This document shows, one piece after another, positions 34,722-42,310 of a DNA stretch of 64,000 nt. The stretch's first letter is position 1, and each line of letters starts with the position of its first letter. The notes below the pieces were generated by a model, which saw only the letters and a list, made by a program, of their open reading frames with translations, was not told the origin of the DNA and did not search any database. A program made the position numbers and the translations under genes. Source of the stretch: Bog-473 sp963817735 (GTDB taxonomy: Bacteria; Actinomycetota; Acidimicrobiia; Acidimicrobiales; RAAP-2); assembly GCA_963817735.1 (NCBI GenBank), contig CAWFPP010000003.1, positions 310,001-374,000 of the forward strand, read 5' to 3'.

Positions 34722-35933
34722 ATGCCACTGGTCGTCCAGAAATTCGGGGGCACCTCGGTCGGCGATGCCGACCGCATCCGAGCCGTGGCCGACCACATCG
34801 CCCGGACCCGGCGCCAGGGCAGCGAGGTGGTGGCCGTGGTCAGCGCCATGGGCAAGACGACCGACGACCTCATCCACCTGGCCAACTCGGTCAGCGCCAC
34901 CCAGCCACCCCGCGAGTACGACATGCTCGTCAGCACCGGGGAGCGCATCTCCATGGCATTGCTCGTGATGGCCCTCGCCGACCTCGGGGTGGACGCCGCC
35001 TCGTTCACCGGGAGCCAGGTCGGCATCATCACCGACGACGACCACACCCGGGCCAAGATCCGGGAGGTCAAGGGGGACCGCCTCCGTGAAGCATTGGCCG
35101 CCGGGAAGGTGCCCGTCGTGGCGGGGTTCCAAGGGGTCTCGGCCGCCCGCGAGATCACCACGTTGGGCCGCGGCGGGTCCGACGCCACCGCCGTGGCGCT
35201 GGCTGCCGTCCTGGACGCTGACGTCTGCGAGATCTACACCGACGTGACCGGGGTGTTCACAGCGGATCCCCGCATCGTGCCCGAGGCGCACCGGATCAAC
35301 CGGATCTCCTTCGAGGAGATGCTCGAGATGGCGGCCACAGGCGGGCGGGTGCTGATGCTGCGCGCCGTGGAGTTCGCCCGCAACCACAACGTCCCGCTCC
35401 ACGTGCGGAGCAGCTTCACCTGGGAGCCCGGCACCTGGGTGGTTGAGGAGGATGCAGACATGGAAGAGGCCGTCGTCACGGCAGTCACCCACGACACCTC
35501 GGAGGCCAAGGTCACGGTCAGCGGCGTTCCTGACCGCCCCGGCGTGGCGGCGCGGCTCTTCCGGGCCCTGGCCGACCGGTCGATCAACGTCGACATGATC
35601 GTGCAGAACACGTCCGTCCATGGCACGACGGACATCTCGTTCACCGTGCCGACGGCCGACCTGCCCGTCGCGGTGGAGACCTCCGAAGCCCACGCCAACG
35701 AACTGGACGCGACGGGTGTCACGGCCGACGCGGACGTGGCCCGGGTCTCACTCGTCGGGGTGGGCATGAAGTCGCATCCCGGGATCGCCGCCACCATGTT
35801 CGAGACGCTGGCCAACGAGGGGATCAACATCGACATGATCTCGACGTCGACCATCAGGACCTCGTGCATCGTGTCCGAAGAAGACGTCGAGCGAGCCGTC
35901 CGCAGCCTGCATGCGGCGTTTGCCCTGGGCTGA
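34722..35933 (+). CDS. lysC: Aspartate kinase (alpha form, with internal beta start)
   Basis: 403 aa. First enzyme of the Lys/Thr/Met pathway. Kinase domain: VQKFGGTSVGDADRIRAVA, STGERISMALLVMAL, TTLGRGGSDATAVALAAVLD. The C-terminal ~155 residues hold two ACT domains for feedback control (GVPDRPGVAARLFRALADRS and GVGMKSHPGIAATMFETLAN). Inside the gene an ATG at 35460 (MEEAVVTAV) follows GAGGAGG by 8 nt. It would give a separate 157-aa beta subunit, as known for alpha2-beta2 aspartokinases of corynebacteria and bacilli. The stop overlaps the sixA ATG (TGATG). Confidence 0.95.
   Translation: MPLVVQKFGGTSVGDADRIRAVADHIARTRRQGSEVVAVVSAMGKTTDDLIHLANSVSATQPPREYDMLVSTGERISMALLVMALADLGVDAASFTGSQVGIITDDDHTRAKIREVKGDRLREALAAGKVPVVAGFQGVSAAREITTLGRGGSDATAVALAAVLDADVCEIYTDVTGVFTADPRIVPEAHRINRISFEEMLEMAATGGRVLMLRAVEFARNHNVPLHVRSSFTWEPGTWVVEEDADMEEAVVTAVTHDTSEAKVTVSGVPDRPGVAARLFRALADRSINVDMIVQNTSVHGTTDISFTVPTADLPVAVETSEAHANELDATGVTADADVARVSLVGVGMKSHPGIAATMFETLANEGINIDMISTSTIRTSCIVSEEDVERAVRSLHAAFALG
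35460..35933 (+). CDS. Aspartate kinase beta subunit (internal in-frame start)
   Basis: Internal reading of lysC from the ATG at 35460: 157 aa covering both ACT domains. A strong ribosome binding site GAGGAGG (35445-35451) lies 8 nt before it. lysC's own start has none, so the internal start may be translated efficiently. Beta subunits of this kind carry the regulatory threonine/lysine sites in relatives. Confidence 0.55.
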   Translation: MEEAVVTAVTHDTSEAKVTVSGVPDRPGVAARLFRALADRSINVDMIVQNTSVHGTTDISFTVPTADLPVAVETSEAHANELDATGVTADADVARVSLVGVGMKSHPGIAATMFETLANEGINIDMISTSTIRTSCIVSEEDVERAVRSLHAAFALG

Positions 35934-36508
35934 TGCCACCCAAGGCGAAGGGAGCGGGTGGGCGCACCCTGTGGCTGTTGCGCCACGCCAAGACCGTCAC
36001 CGACCCGCCGCCCGGCGGCGCCGACTTCGACCGCGTCCTCGCCCCTCGGGGCCGGCGCGACGCCGCCGCCTTGGGGCGCTTGTTCGCCGGCGCGGGCGAA
36101 GGGCTCGGACCGGTCCTCCACGGCGTCCCGCGGCCCCGTGTTGCCCTGGTCTCCCCCGCCGTCCGGACGGCAGCCACGGCCGAACTGGTCCTGGCCGACG
36201 TGGCCGATCCGCCCAAGCTTCGCTTCGAAGAGGCCCTCTACGGGGCGGACCCCGAAGAGGTGCTGGCGTTCCTGCACGCCCTGCCCGACGACGAGATCGA
36301 CGCCGCCATGGTGGTGGGCCACAACCCGACGGCCCATGCCCTCTCACAGGGCCTCCTGTCCGCCCGGGACAAGAAGGGCCGCTCCGCCGCAGCGCGCCAC
36401 GGCTTCCCGACCTGTGCGCTCGGGGTCTACACGTTCGACGTCGACAAGTGGGCCGACCTGGCGGCCGGGACCGCCAAGCTGGTGGCCATGCTCGGCCCGC
36501 CGTATTAG
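35933..36508 (+). CDS. sixA: SixA-type phosphohistidine phosphatase (histidine phosphatase superfamily)
   Basis: 191 aa. The phospho-accepting histidine is in LWLLRHAKTVTDPPPGG and the second catalytic His in MVVGHNPTAHALSQ, with LVSPAVRTAATAEL between. SixA dephosphorylates phosphohistidine proteins in E. coli; the target here is unknown. It is translationally coupled to lysC. Confidence 0.85.
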   Translation: MPPKAKGAGGRTLWLLRHAKTVTDPPPGGADFDRVLAPRGRRDAAALGRLFAGAGEGLGPVLHGVPRPRVALVSPAVRTAATAELVLADVADPPKLRFEEALYGADPEEVLAFLHALPDDEIDAAMVVGHNPTAHALSQGLLSARDKKGRSAAARHGFPTCALGVYTFDVDKWADLAAGTAKLVAMLGPPY

Positions 36509-36538
36509 GGCGAACGTTCCCGGACGGCCCCTTCGGTC

Positions 36539-37723
36539 CTAGGCCAGCAGGCGCAGGATGGCCGCATCACCCTGGCCGCCACCGCCACAGAGCGCCACCG
36601 CCGCGGTGGATGCACCGCGCCGGCGCAGCTCCAAGAGCGCGGTGAGCGCCAGCCGGGTTCCGGACATGCCGACCGGATGTCCCAGCGCAATGGCGCCCCC
36701 GTTGACGTTGACCTTGTCCTCGTCGATGCCCAAGTCGTCCACCGAGGCCAGGCCGACGGCAGCGAAGGCCTCGTTGATCTCGAAGAGGTCGATGGCCCCG
36801 AGGTCGACACCGGCCTTGCCGGCCGCCTTGACGATCGCCCGCGAGGGCTGGGTCAGCAGGGAGTTGTCGGGGCCGGCGACCATGCCGTAGCCGACGACCT
36901 CTCCGAGCGGTGCGACCCCGAGCTCCTTGGCCTTGGCCGCCGACATCACGACGACCGCGGCCCCGCCGTCGGAGATCTGGGACGCGTTGCCGGCAGTGAT
37001 GGTGCCGTCCTTGGTGAACGCCGGCTTCAACGCGCCGAGGGACTCGGCCGTGGTCCCCGGCCGCACCCCCTCGTCCGTGTCAACCAGGAGTGGGTCGCCT
37101 TTCCGCTGTGGCACCTGGACCGGGACGATCTCCTCGGCCAGACGGCCCTCTTTGGCGGCCGCCGCGGCCTTCTCGTGGCTCGCCGCCGCGAAGGCGTCCT
37201 GACGGTCCCGCGAGATCCCCACCTTGGCGTTGTGCTGCTCCGTCGAGAGGCCCATGGCGATGTGGTCGAAGGAGTCGGTGAGCCCGTCGTACATCATGGA
37301 GTCGACCAGGGTGGCGTCGCCGATGCGGAAGCCGACCCGGGCACCGGGCAGGAGGTGGGGCGCCTGCGTCATCGACTCCATGCCGCCGGCGACGACGATG
37401 TCGGCGTCCCCGGCCCGGATCATCTGATCGGCCAGGTAGATGGTGTTGAGGCCCGAGAGGCACACCTTGTTGATGGTGTTGGCCGGGACCGTCATCGGGA
37501 TGCCGCCCTTGACTGAGGCCTGACGCGCCGTGATCTGGCCCTGGCCGGCGAGGATGACCTGGCCCATGAGCACGTAGTCGACCTGGTCGGGGGAGACGCC
37601 GGCCCGCGTGAGGGCCTCCGCGATGGCGAATCCGCCCAGGTCCATGGCCGTGAAGCCCGCCAAGGCGCCCGAGAGCTTTCCGATGGGCGTACGTGCCCCT
37701 GCGACGATGACGGCCTCGGCCAT
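36539..37723 (-). CDS. Acetyl-CoA acetyltransferase (thiolase)
   Basis: 394 aa biosynthetic-type thiolase: the acyl-accepting Cys is in NKVCLSGLNTIYLADQM, the His in NGGAIALGHPVGMSGTRLAL, and the second Cys in VALCGGGGQGDAAI. It condenses two acetyl-CoA to acetoacetyl-CoA. Its ATG is preceded by GGAGGTGCAGGA, so unlike its neighbours it has a real leader. Divergent from ccr, and so placed to feed the ethylmalonyl-CoA route. Confidence 0.93.
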   Translation of the reverse strand: MAEAVIVAGARTPIGKLSGALAGFTAMDLGGFAIAEALTRAGVSPDQVDYVLMGQVILAGQGQITARQASVKGGIPMTVPANTINKVCLSGLNTIYLADQMIRAGDADIVVAGGMESMTQAPHLLPGARVGFRIGDATLVDSMMYDGLTDSFDHIAMGLSTEQHNAKVGISRDRQDAFAAASHEKAAAAAKEGRLAEEIVPVQVPQRKGDPLLVDTDEGVRPGTTAESLGALKPAFTKDGTITAGNASQISDGGAAVVVMSAAKAKELGVAPLGEVVGYGMVAGPDNSLLTQPSRAIVKAAGKAGVDLGAIDLFEINEAFAAVGLASVDDLGIDEDKVNVNGGAIALGHPVGMSGTRLALTALLELRRRGASTAAVALCGGGGQGDAAILRLLA

Positions 37724-37750
37724 TCCTGCACCTCCGGTTCCCGCCGGTCT

Positions 37751-37768
37751 GGTTACCAGTCGGAAACC
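37751..37768. promoter_or_regulatory. Operator-like motif, copy 2 (thiolase-ccr divergent region)
   Basis: GGTTACCAGTCGGAAACC, 15 of 18 identical to the site over the hbd promoter. It lies just downstream of the thiolase -10 and about 18 bp upstream of the ccr -10. One bound protein could control both directions. Confidence 0.6.
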
Positions 37769-37770
37769 AC

Positions 37771-37799
37771 ATCATATTGGGCCACTATCGTCGGGTCAC
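37771..37799 (-). promoter_or_regulatory. Promoter of the thiolase gene
   Basis: GTGACC (37794-37799), a 17-bp spacer and TATGAT (37771-37776) on the minus strand. It overlaps the ccr promoter on the other strand, so the two cannot easily be occupied together. Confidence 0.6.
37786..37791 (+). promoter_or_regulatory. -10 box of ccr
   Basis: TATCGT, 8 nt before the ccr ATG with no ribosome binding site between; another probable leaderless start. Confidence 0.5.
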
Positions 37800-39140
37800 A
37801 TGAGCGAGATCCTCACCGCTGCCCTGGACGGCGCCCCCGCCGACGAGCTGGCCGCGCTCCCGATGCCCGAGGCCTACCGGGCCGCCCTGGTCAAGCGGAG
37901 TGAAACCGGCATGTTCGACGGCCTGGAGTCGTCGGACAAGGACCCCCGCCTGTCGCTCCACGTCGAGGAAGTGCCACTCCCCGAGCTGGCCCCCGACGAG
38001 GCCTACGTGGCCGTGATGGCGTCGTCGATCAACTTCAACACCGTCTGGACTTCGATCTTCGAGCCGTTGCCGACCTTCGGCTTCCTCGACCGGCTGGCCA
38101 AGGAGGGTCCATGGGCCGCCCGTCACGCGCTCGACTACCACGTCGTCGGCTCGGACGCCGCCGGCGTCGTCCTGCGGACAGGCTCGTTGGTGCGCAGCTG
38201 GAAGGTGGGCGACAAGGTCACGGTCCACTGCAACTACGTCGACGACCAGGACCCGTCGGCGCACGACGACTCCATGCTGGCGGCGAACCAGCGCATCTGG
38301 GGCTTTGAGTCCAACTTCGGCGGGCTGGCCGACATCACCGTCGTCAAGGCCAACCAGCTCATGCCGAAGGCGACCCACCTCAGCTGGGAGGAGGCCGCCA
38401 TCAACGCGCTGTGCAACTCGACCGCCTATCGCATGCTCGTCTCGCCCAATGGGGCCCGGATGACCCAGGACGACAAGGTGCTCGTGTGGGGCGCCAGCGG
38501 AGGCCTCGGCAGCTATGCCGTGCAGCACGTGCTCAACGGCGGGGGCACGCCCATCGGCGTCGTGTCCTCGCCCGAGAAGGTGAAGCTCCTGAACGACCTC
38601 GGGGTCGAGGCCGTCATCGACCGCAAGGCGGCCAACTACCGCTTCTGGTCGGACGAGCACACCCAGGACGAGTCGGAGTGGCGCCGCTTCGGCAAGGACA
38701 TCCGTGGCCTGGTCGGTGCGGAGCCCGAGATCGTCTTCGAGCACCCGGGGCGCCAGACCATGGGCGCGTCGGTGTTCGCCTGCAAGCGGGCGGGGACGAT
38801 CGTCACCTGCGCGGCTACCTCGGGCTACATGATTGAGTACGACAACCGGCACCTCTGGATGAAGCTCAAGACGATCAAGGGATCACACTTCGCCAACTAC
38901 CGCGAGGCCTGGGACGCCAACCAGCTCATCTGCGAAGGGAAGGTGCTGCCGCCACTCTCCGCCGTGTACCCGCTCGAGCAGGTCGGCGAGGCGGCGTACC
39001 AGGTGCACCACAACCTGCACGAGGGCAAGATCGGCGTGCTGTGCGTGGCGCCCGAGGAGGGCCTGGGCATCGACGATCCCGCGCTGCGGGCCAAGGTCGG
39101 CGAGGACCGCATCACCCTCTTCCGGAGGCACGGCGCATGA
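37800..39140 (+). CDS. ccr: Crotonyl-CoA carboxylase/reductase
   Basis: 446 aa medium-chain-dehydrogenase-fold enzyme that reductively carboxylates crotonyl-CoA to ethylmalonyl-CoA with NADPH and CO2. Family landmarks: SSINFNTVWTSIFEPLPTF, HVVGSDAAGVVLRTG, WGFESNFGGLADITVVKANQ, NADPH loop VLVWGASGGLGSYAVQHVL and KGSHFANYREAWDANQLI. The Asn, Phe-Glu and His reported to hold CO2 in characterised Ccr enzymes appear in the first, third and last of these. It is the signature enzyme of the ethylmalonyl-CoA pathway. It overlaps the epimerase gene by ATGA. Confidence 0.95.
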   Translation: MSEILTAALDGAPADELAALPMPEAYRAALVKRSETGMFDGLESSDKDPRLSLHVEEVPLPELAPDEAYVAVMASSINFNTVWTSIFEPLPTFGFLDRLAKEGPWAARHALDYHVVGSDAAGVVLRTGSLVRSWKVGDKVTVHCNYVDDQDPSAHDDSMLAANQRIWGFESNFGGLADITVVKANQLMPKATHLSWEEAAINALCNSTAYRMLVSPNGARMTQDDKVLVWGASGGLGSYAVQHVLNGGGTPIGVVSSPEKVKLLNDLGVEAVIDRKAANYRFWSDEHTQDESEWRRFGKDIRGLVGAEPEIVFEHPGRQTMGASVFACKRAGTIVTCAATSGYMIEYDNRHLWMKLKTIKGSHFANYREAWDANQLICEGKVLPPLSAVYPLEQVGEAAYQVHHNLHEGKIGVLCVAPEEGLGIDDPALRAKVGEDRITLFRRHGA

Positions 39141-39547
39141 GCGATTCCCTCTTGACGGAGATCGACCATGTGGCCATCGCAGTGAACGACCTCGAGGCCG
39201 CCATCGCCTGGTACGCCGAAGTCTTCGGTGCCACCGTGGACCACCGCGAGCGCGTCGAGTCCGACGGCGTCGAGGAGGCACTGCTCAAGGTGGCCGACTC
39301 CTACGTGCAGCTGCTCACCCCGATCAGCGACACCTCCCCCGTCGCCAAATACCTGGCCAACAAGGGCGAAGGGCTGCACCACATCGGCTACCGGGTCGAC
39401 GACTGCGGCCTGGCGCTCCAGGCGGTCAAGGACGCCGGCGGCCGGGTCATCGACGAGGCGCCTCGCCCGGGCTCACGGGGAACCACCGTGGCCTTCGTGC
39501 ACCCCAAGACCTCGTTCGGCACGCTCATCGAGCTGGTGCAGGAGTAA
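39137..39547 (+). CDS. mce: Methylmalonyl-CoA/ethylmalonyl-CoA epimerase
   Basis: 136 aa vicinal-oxygen-chelate protein: EIDHVAIAVNDLEAAIAWYA, EGLHHIGYRVDDCGLAL and GTLIELVQE supply the His, His and Glu metal ligands. It inverts the C2 centre of methyl- or ethylmalonyl-CoA so that the mutase can use it. The ATG at 39137 overlaps the ccr stop, so the pair is co-translated. Confidence 0.93.
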   Translation: MSDSLLTEIDHVAIAVNDLEAAIAWYAEVFGATVDHRERVESDGVEEALLKVADSYVQLLTPISDTSPVAKYLANKGEGLHHIGYRVDDCGLALQAVKDAGGRVIDEAPRPGSRGTTVAFVHPKTSFGTLIELVQE

Positions 39548-39556
39548 GCAGGGGAT

Positions 39557-39571
39557 CTCCCCTTCGGGGAG
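39557..39571 (+). terminator. Hairpin after the ccr-epimerase operon
   Basis: CTCCCC-TTC-GGGGAG, a perfect 6-bp stem with a 3-nt loop, 10 bp after the epimerase stop. It is followed by TCTTCGGCTTG rather than a clean U-run, so termination strength is uncertain. Confidence 0.4.
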
Positions 39572-39600
39572 TCTTCGGCTTGTGAACCGCTGCGCGTCGC

Positions 39601-40440
39601 ATGACTGACGCTGTGCAGGCGGCGCTGGCTGTGGCCGCCGAGTTCGGTCTCGTCAGCTCGCATCCCCTCGTCTTGCAAGAGACCAACAACACGGTGCTGT
39701 GGCTACGCCCCGAGCCCGTCGTCGCGAAGGTGGCCGTCCGGGTGGACACGCAAGTCGACAACCGTCTCGAATTCGCCGTGGCGAGCGAGCTGGCGGCGCG
39801 AGGTGCCGAGATCGCACGGCCGATGCGCGGGACGCGGCCCGCCACGCATGCCGACACGGGGTTCATCGTCACGCTGTGGGAGCGCCTCGAGGGCCTCGAC
39901 CGCGCCGACGTCCCGCCCGCAGAACTGGCCGGATCACTGCGCAGGCTTCATGCAGCGCTCGCCCACACCGACGTCGAGTTGCCTTCGTTCAGCGCCATGC
40001 TGGTCCATGCGCGCCAGGCGCTCGAAAACGACTCGTTCATGGCACGGCTGGTCGGCGGGGACCGGGAGCTTCTCCGCGACACCTTCGGCCGAGGTTTGTC
40101 CGCCCTCGAAGGTGTCCGCTACGAGGAGCGCCGGCTGCACGGCGAGCCTCACGCCGGCAACCGGATCACGACGAGCGAGGGTCTGCGCTTCATCGACTTC
40201 GCCAGTTGCTGCGTCGGCCCGCTCGAATGGGACCTCGCCTTTCAGCCCCCAGAAGTCGTCGAACTCTTCCCCGAGGCCGACGGAGACCTCCTGGCGGTCC
40301 TTCGGAGACTCAACAGCGCACGCGTCGCGACGTGGTGCATGGGATCGCGCCATGCGGAGATGCAGCAGCACGGCGAGCTGCACCTCGCCCTGCTGCGCCA
40401 GACGTCTGAAGACCAGTGGCATGTGCTCGACATCCCATGA
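39601..40440 (+). CDS. Aminoglycoside phosphotransferase-family protein
   Basis: 279 aa with the APH/choline-kinase fold. The catalytic loop reads RRLHGEPHAGNRI (HGExxxxN in place of the usual HGDxxxxN) and the metal-binding FIDFASCCVGPLEWDL follows. A Lys at VVAKVAVRV could bind ATP. The Asp-to-Glu change in the catalytic loop leaves activity doubtful. The substrate is unknown, and resistance is not implied. Confidence 0.75.
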   Translation: MTDAVQAALAVAAEFGLVSSHPLVLQETNNTVLWLRPEPVVAKVAVRVDTQVDNRLEFAVASELAARGAEIARPMRGTRPATHADTGFIVTLWERLEGLDRADVPPAELAGSLRRLHAALAHTDVELPSFSAMLVHARQALENDSFMARLVGGDRELLRDTFGRGLSALEGVRYEERRLHGEPHAGNRITTSEGLRFIDFASCCVGPLEWDLAFQPPEVVELFPEADGDLLAVLRRLNSARVATWCMGSRHAEMQQHGELHLALLRQTSEDQWHVLDIP

Positions 40441-40450
40441 GCTCGTCGAG

Positions 40451-42310
40451 CTAGCTGAACAGTTCCTCGACGAGTCCCAGCACCAGCGACACGCGCTCGG
40501 GCAGCGAGCCGTCTTCGGGACCGAGCACCAGCTGGGGCTGCAACGGCACCTCGTAGGCCGAGTCGATACCGGTGAAGCCCGGGAGCTGCCCGGCCCGGGC
40601 CCGGGCGTAGAGGCCCTTGGGATCGCGTCGCTCGCACTCCTCAATGGAGGTGTCGACGAAGATTTCGGCGAAGACCAGACCGGCCTGCTCGTGCAGGGAG
40701 CGGATGAGCTGGCGGTCCTCGGCGAAGGGGCAGATGAGCGCAATCAAGGCGAGCGTGCCCGCCTCGGCGAACATCGCCGCCACCTCCCCGGCTCGCCGCA
40801 CGTTCTCCGTCCGGTCGCGGTCCGAGAACCCGAGGTCGGCGTTCAGCCCATGGCGCAGGTTGTCCCCGTCGAGCAGGAAGGCGGGGCGTCCGCTCCGCAC
40901 GAAAGCCTCTTCCACTCCGGCGGCCACCGTCGACTTGCCCGCACCGGAAAGACCGGTGAACAGCAACGTCGCTCCCGATGTCCCGAGCGAGGCGAAGCGG
41001 TCGGCCCGTGACAGGCGGCCGTCGTGGCGCACCACGTTCGGGCTGGCGTGCGCGGTGGCGATAACCCGGATGACGCCGGCGCCGACCGTCGCGTTTGTGG
41101 TCGGGTCGATGATGATGAAGCTCCCGGTGGAGCGGTTCGTCGTGTAGTCGTCGACCAGCAGCGGCTCGGTGCAGCGGAAGGTGAGGCGGCCCACCTCGTT
41201 CAGCTCGAGCTTCGGTGCCGCCTCGTCACGGTGTAGGCCGTTGACGTCCAGGCGGTAGTGCAGGGTCTGGGCCGTGGCCCGTACCGTCCGGGTGCTGTGC
41301 TTGAGCAGGTAGGTGCGCCCTTCGGCCAGCGAGGAGCGCTCGTCCATCCAGCACACCGTCGCTTCGATGTCGTGCGACACCGTCGGGCGGTTGTTGGGCC
41401 GGCACAGGATGTCGCCCCGCGACACCGCGATGTCGTCCTCCAGGGTGATGACGACCGCCATCGGCGGGAAGGCCTCGGCCACCTCGCCGTCGGCGGTGGC
41501 GATGGTGGCGATGCGCGAGGTCGTGCCGGTGGGCAGGACTAGCACGTCGTCCCCGGGCCGCAGGACGCCGCTCGCCACCGTGCCGGCGTAGCCCCGGAAG
41601 TCGGGGTTCTCGGGCGTCTGGCTCCGGATGACGTACTGCACGGGAAAGCGCGGGTCGATGAAGTTTTCGTCGCTGCCGATGTAGACCGACTCCAGGTGGT
41701 TGAGCAGGGGCGAGCCGTCGTACCACCACATGTGCTCGGACCGCTGCACCACGTTGTCGCCGCGCAAGGCCGAAATGGGGATGAAGGCGATGTCGTGCAC
41801 GTTCAGCCGGGCGGCGAACTCCATGAAGTCGGACCTGATCCGCTCGTACCGGTCCTGGTCCCAGTCGATCAGGTCCATCTTGTTCACGCACACGACCATG
41901 TGCGGGACGCCCAGCATGGAGGAGAGGAAGGCGTGACGGCGCGTCTGCTCGATCACCCCCTTCCGGGCGTCGATCAGGATCAGTGCCACGTGCGCGTTGG
42001 AAGCCCCCGTGACCATGTTGCGCGTGTACTCCGTGTGCCCCGGCGTATCAGCGATGATGAACTTGCGCTTGGGCGTGGCGAAGTAGCGGTAGGCCACGTC
42101 GATGGTGATCCCCTGCTCCCGCTCGGCCCGCAGTCCGTCGGTCAGCAGCGCCAGGTCGGTCTCCACGCTCCCGCGCTGTTCGCTCGTGCGGCGGATGGCC
42201 TCGAGCTGGTCCTCGAAGATCCCCTTGGCGTCGTAGAGCAGGCGGCCGATGAGGGTGGACTTGCCGTCGTCCACCGAACCGGCGGTGGCCAGGCGCAGCA
42301 GCTCGGCCAC
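40451..42310 (-). CDS. cysNC: Bifunctional sulfate adenylyltransferase subunit 1 / adenylylsulfate kinase
   Basis: 619 aa. The N-terminal CysN GTPase has GSVDDGKSTLIGRLLYD, DTPGHTEYTRNMVTGAS and NKMDLIDW, with EF-Tu-like beta-barrel domains after it. From about residue 430 the chain is CysC: LLFTGLSGAGKSTVAAGVEE (P-loop) and DGDNLRHGLNADLGFSDRDR. CysN drives APS formation with CysD and CysC makes PAPS. GTG start at 42310 shares a base with the cysD stop. Confidence 0.95.
   Translation of the reverse strand: MAELLRLATAGSVDDGKSTLIGRLLYDAKGIFEDQLEAIRRTSEQRGSVETDLALLTDGLRAEREQGITIDVAYRYFATPKRKFIIADTPGHTEYTRNMVTGASNAHVALILIDARKGVIEQTRRHAFLSSMLGVPHMVVCVNKMDLIDWDQDRYERIRSDFMEFAARLNVHDIAFIPISALRGDNVVQRSEHMWWYDGSPLLNHLESVYIGSDENFIDPRFPVQYVIRSQTPENPDFRGYAGTVASGVLRPGDDVLVLPTGTTSRIATIATADGEVAEAFPPMAVVITLEDDIAVSRGDILCRPNNRPTVSHDIEATVCWMDERSSLAEGRTYLLKHSTRTVRATAQTLHYRLDVNGLHRDEAAPKLELNEVGRLTFRCTEPLLVDDYTTNRSTGSFIIIDPTTNATVGAGVIRVIATAHASPNVVRHDGRLSRADRFASLGTSGATLLFTGLSGAGKSTVAAGVEEAFVRSGRPAFLLDGDNLRHGLNADLGFSDRDRTENVRRAGEVAAMFAEAGTLALIALICPFAEDRQLIRSLHEQAGLVFAEIFVDTSIEECERRDPKGLYARARAGQLPGFTGIDSAYEVPLQPQLVLGPEDGSLPERVSLVLGLVEELFS

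Noticed and set aside
39601..40440. Antibiotic-resistance gene
   Set aside because: The APH fold is broad, the catalytic motif is altered, and nothing in the context points to resistance.
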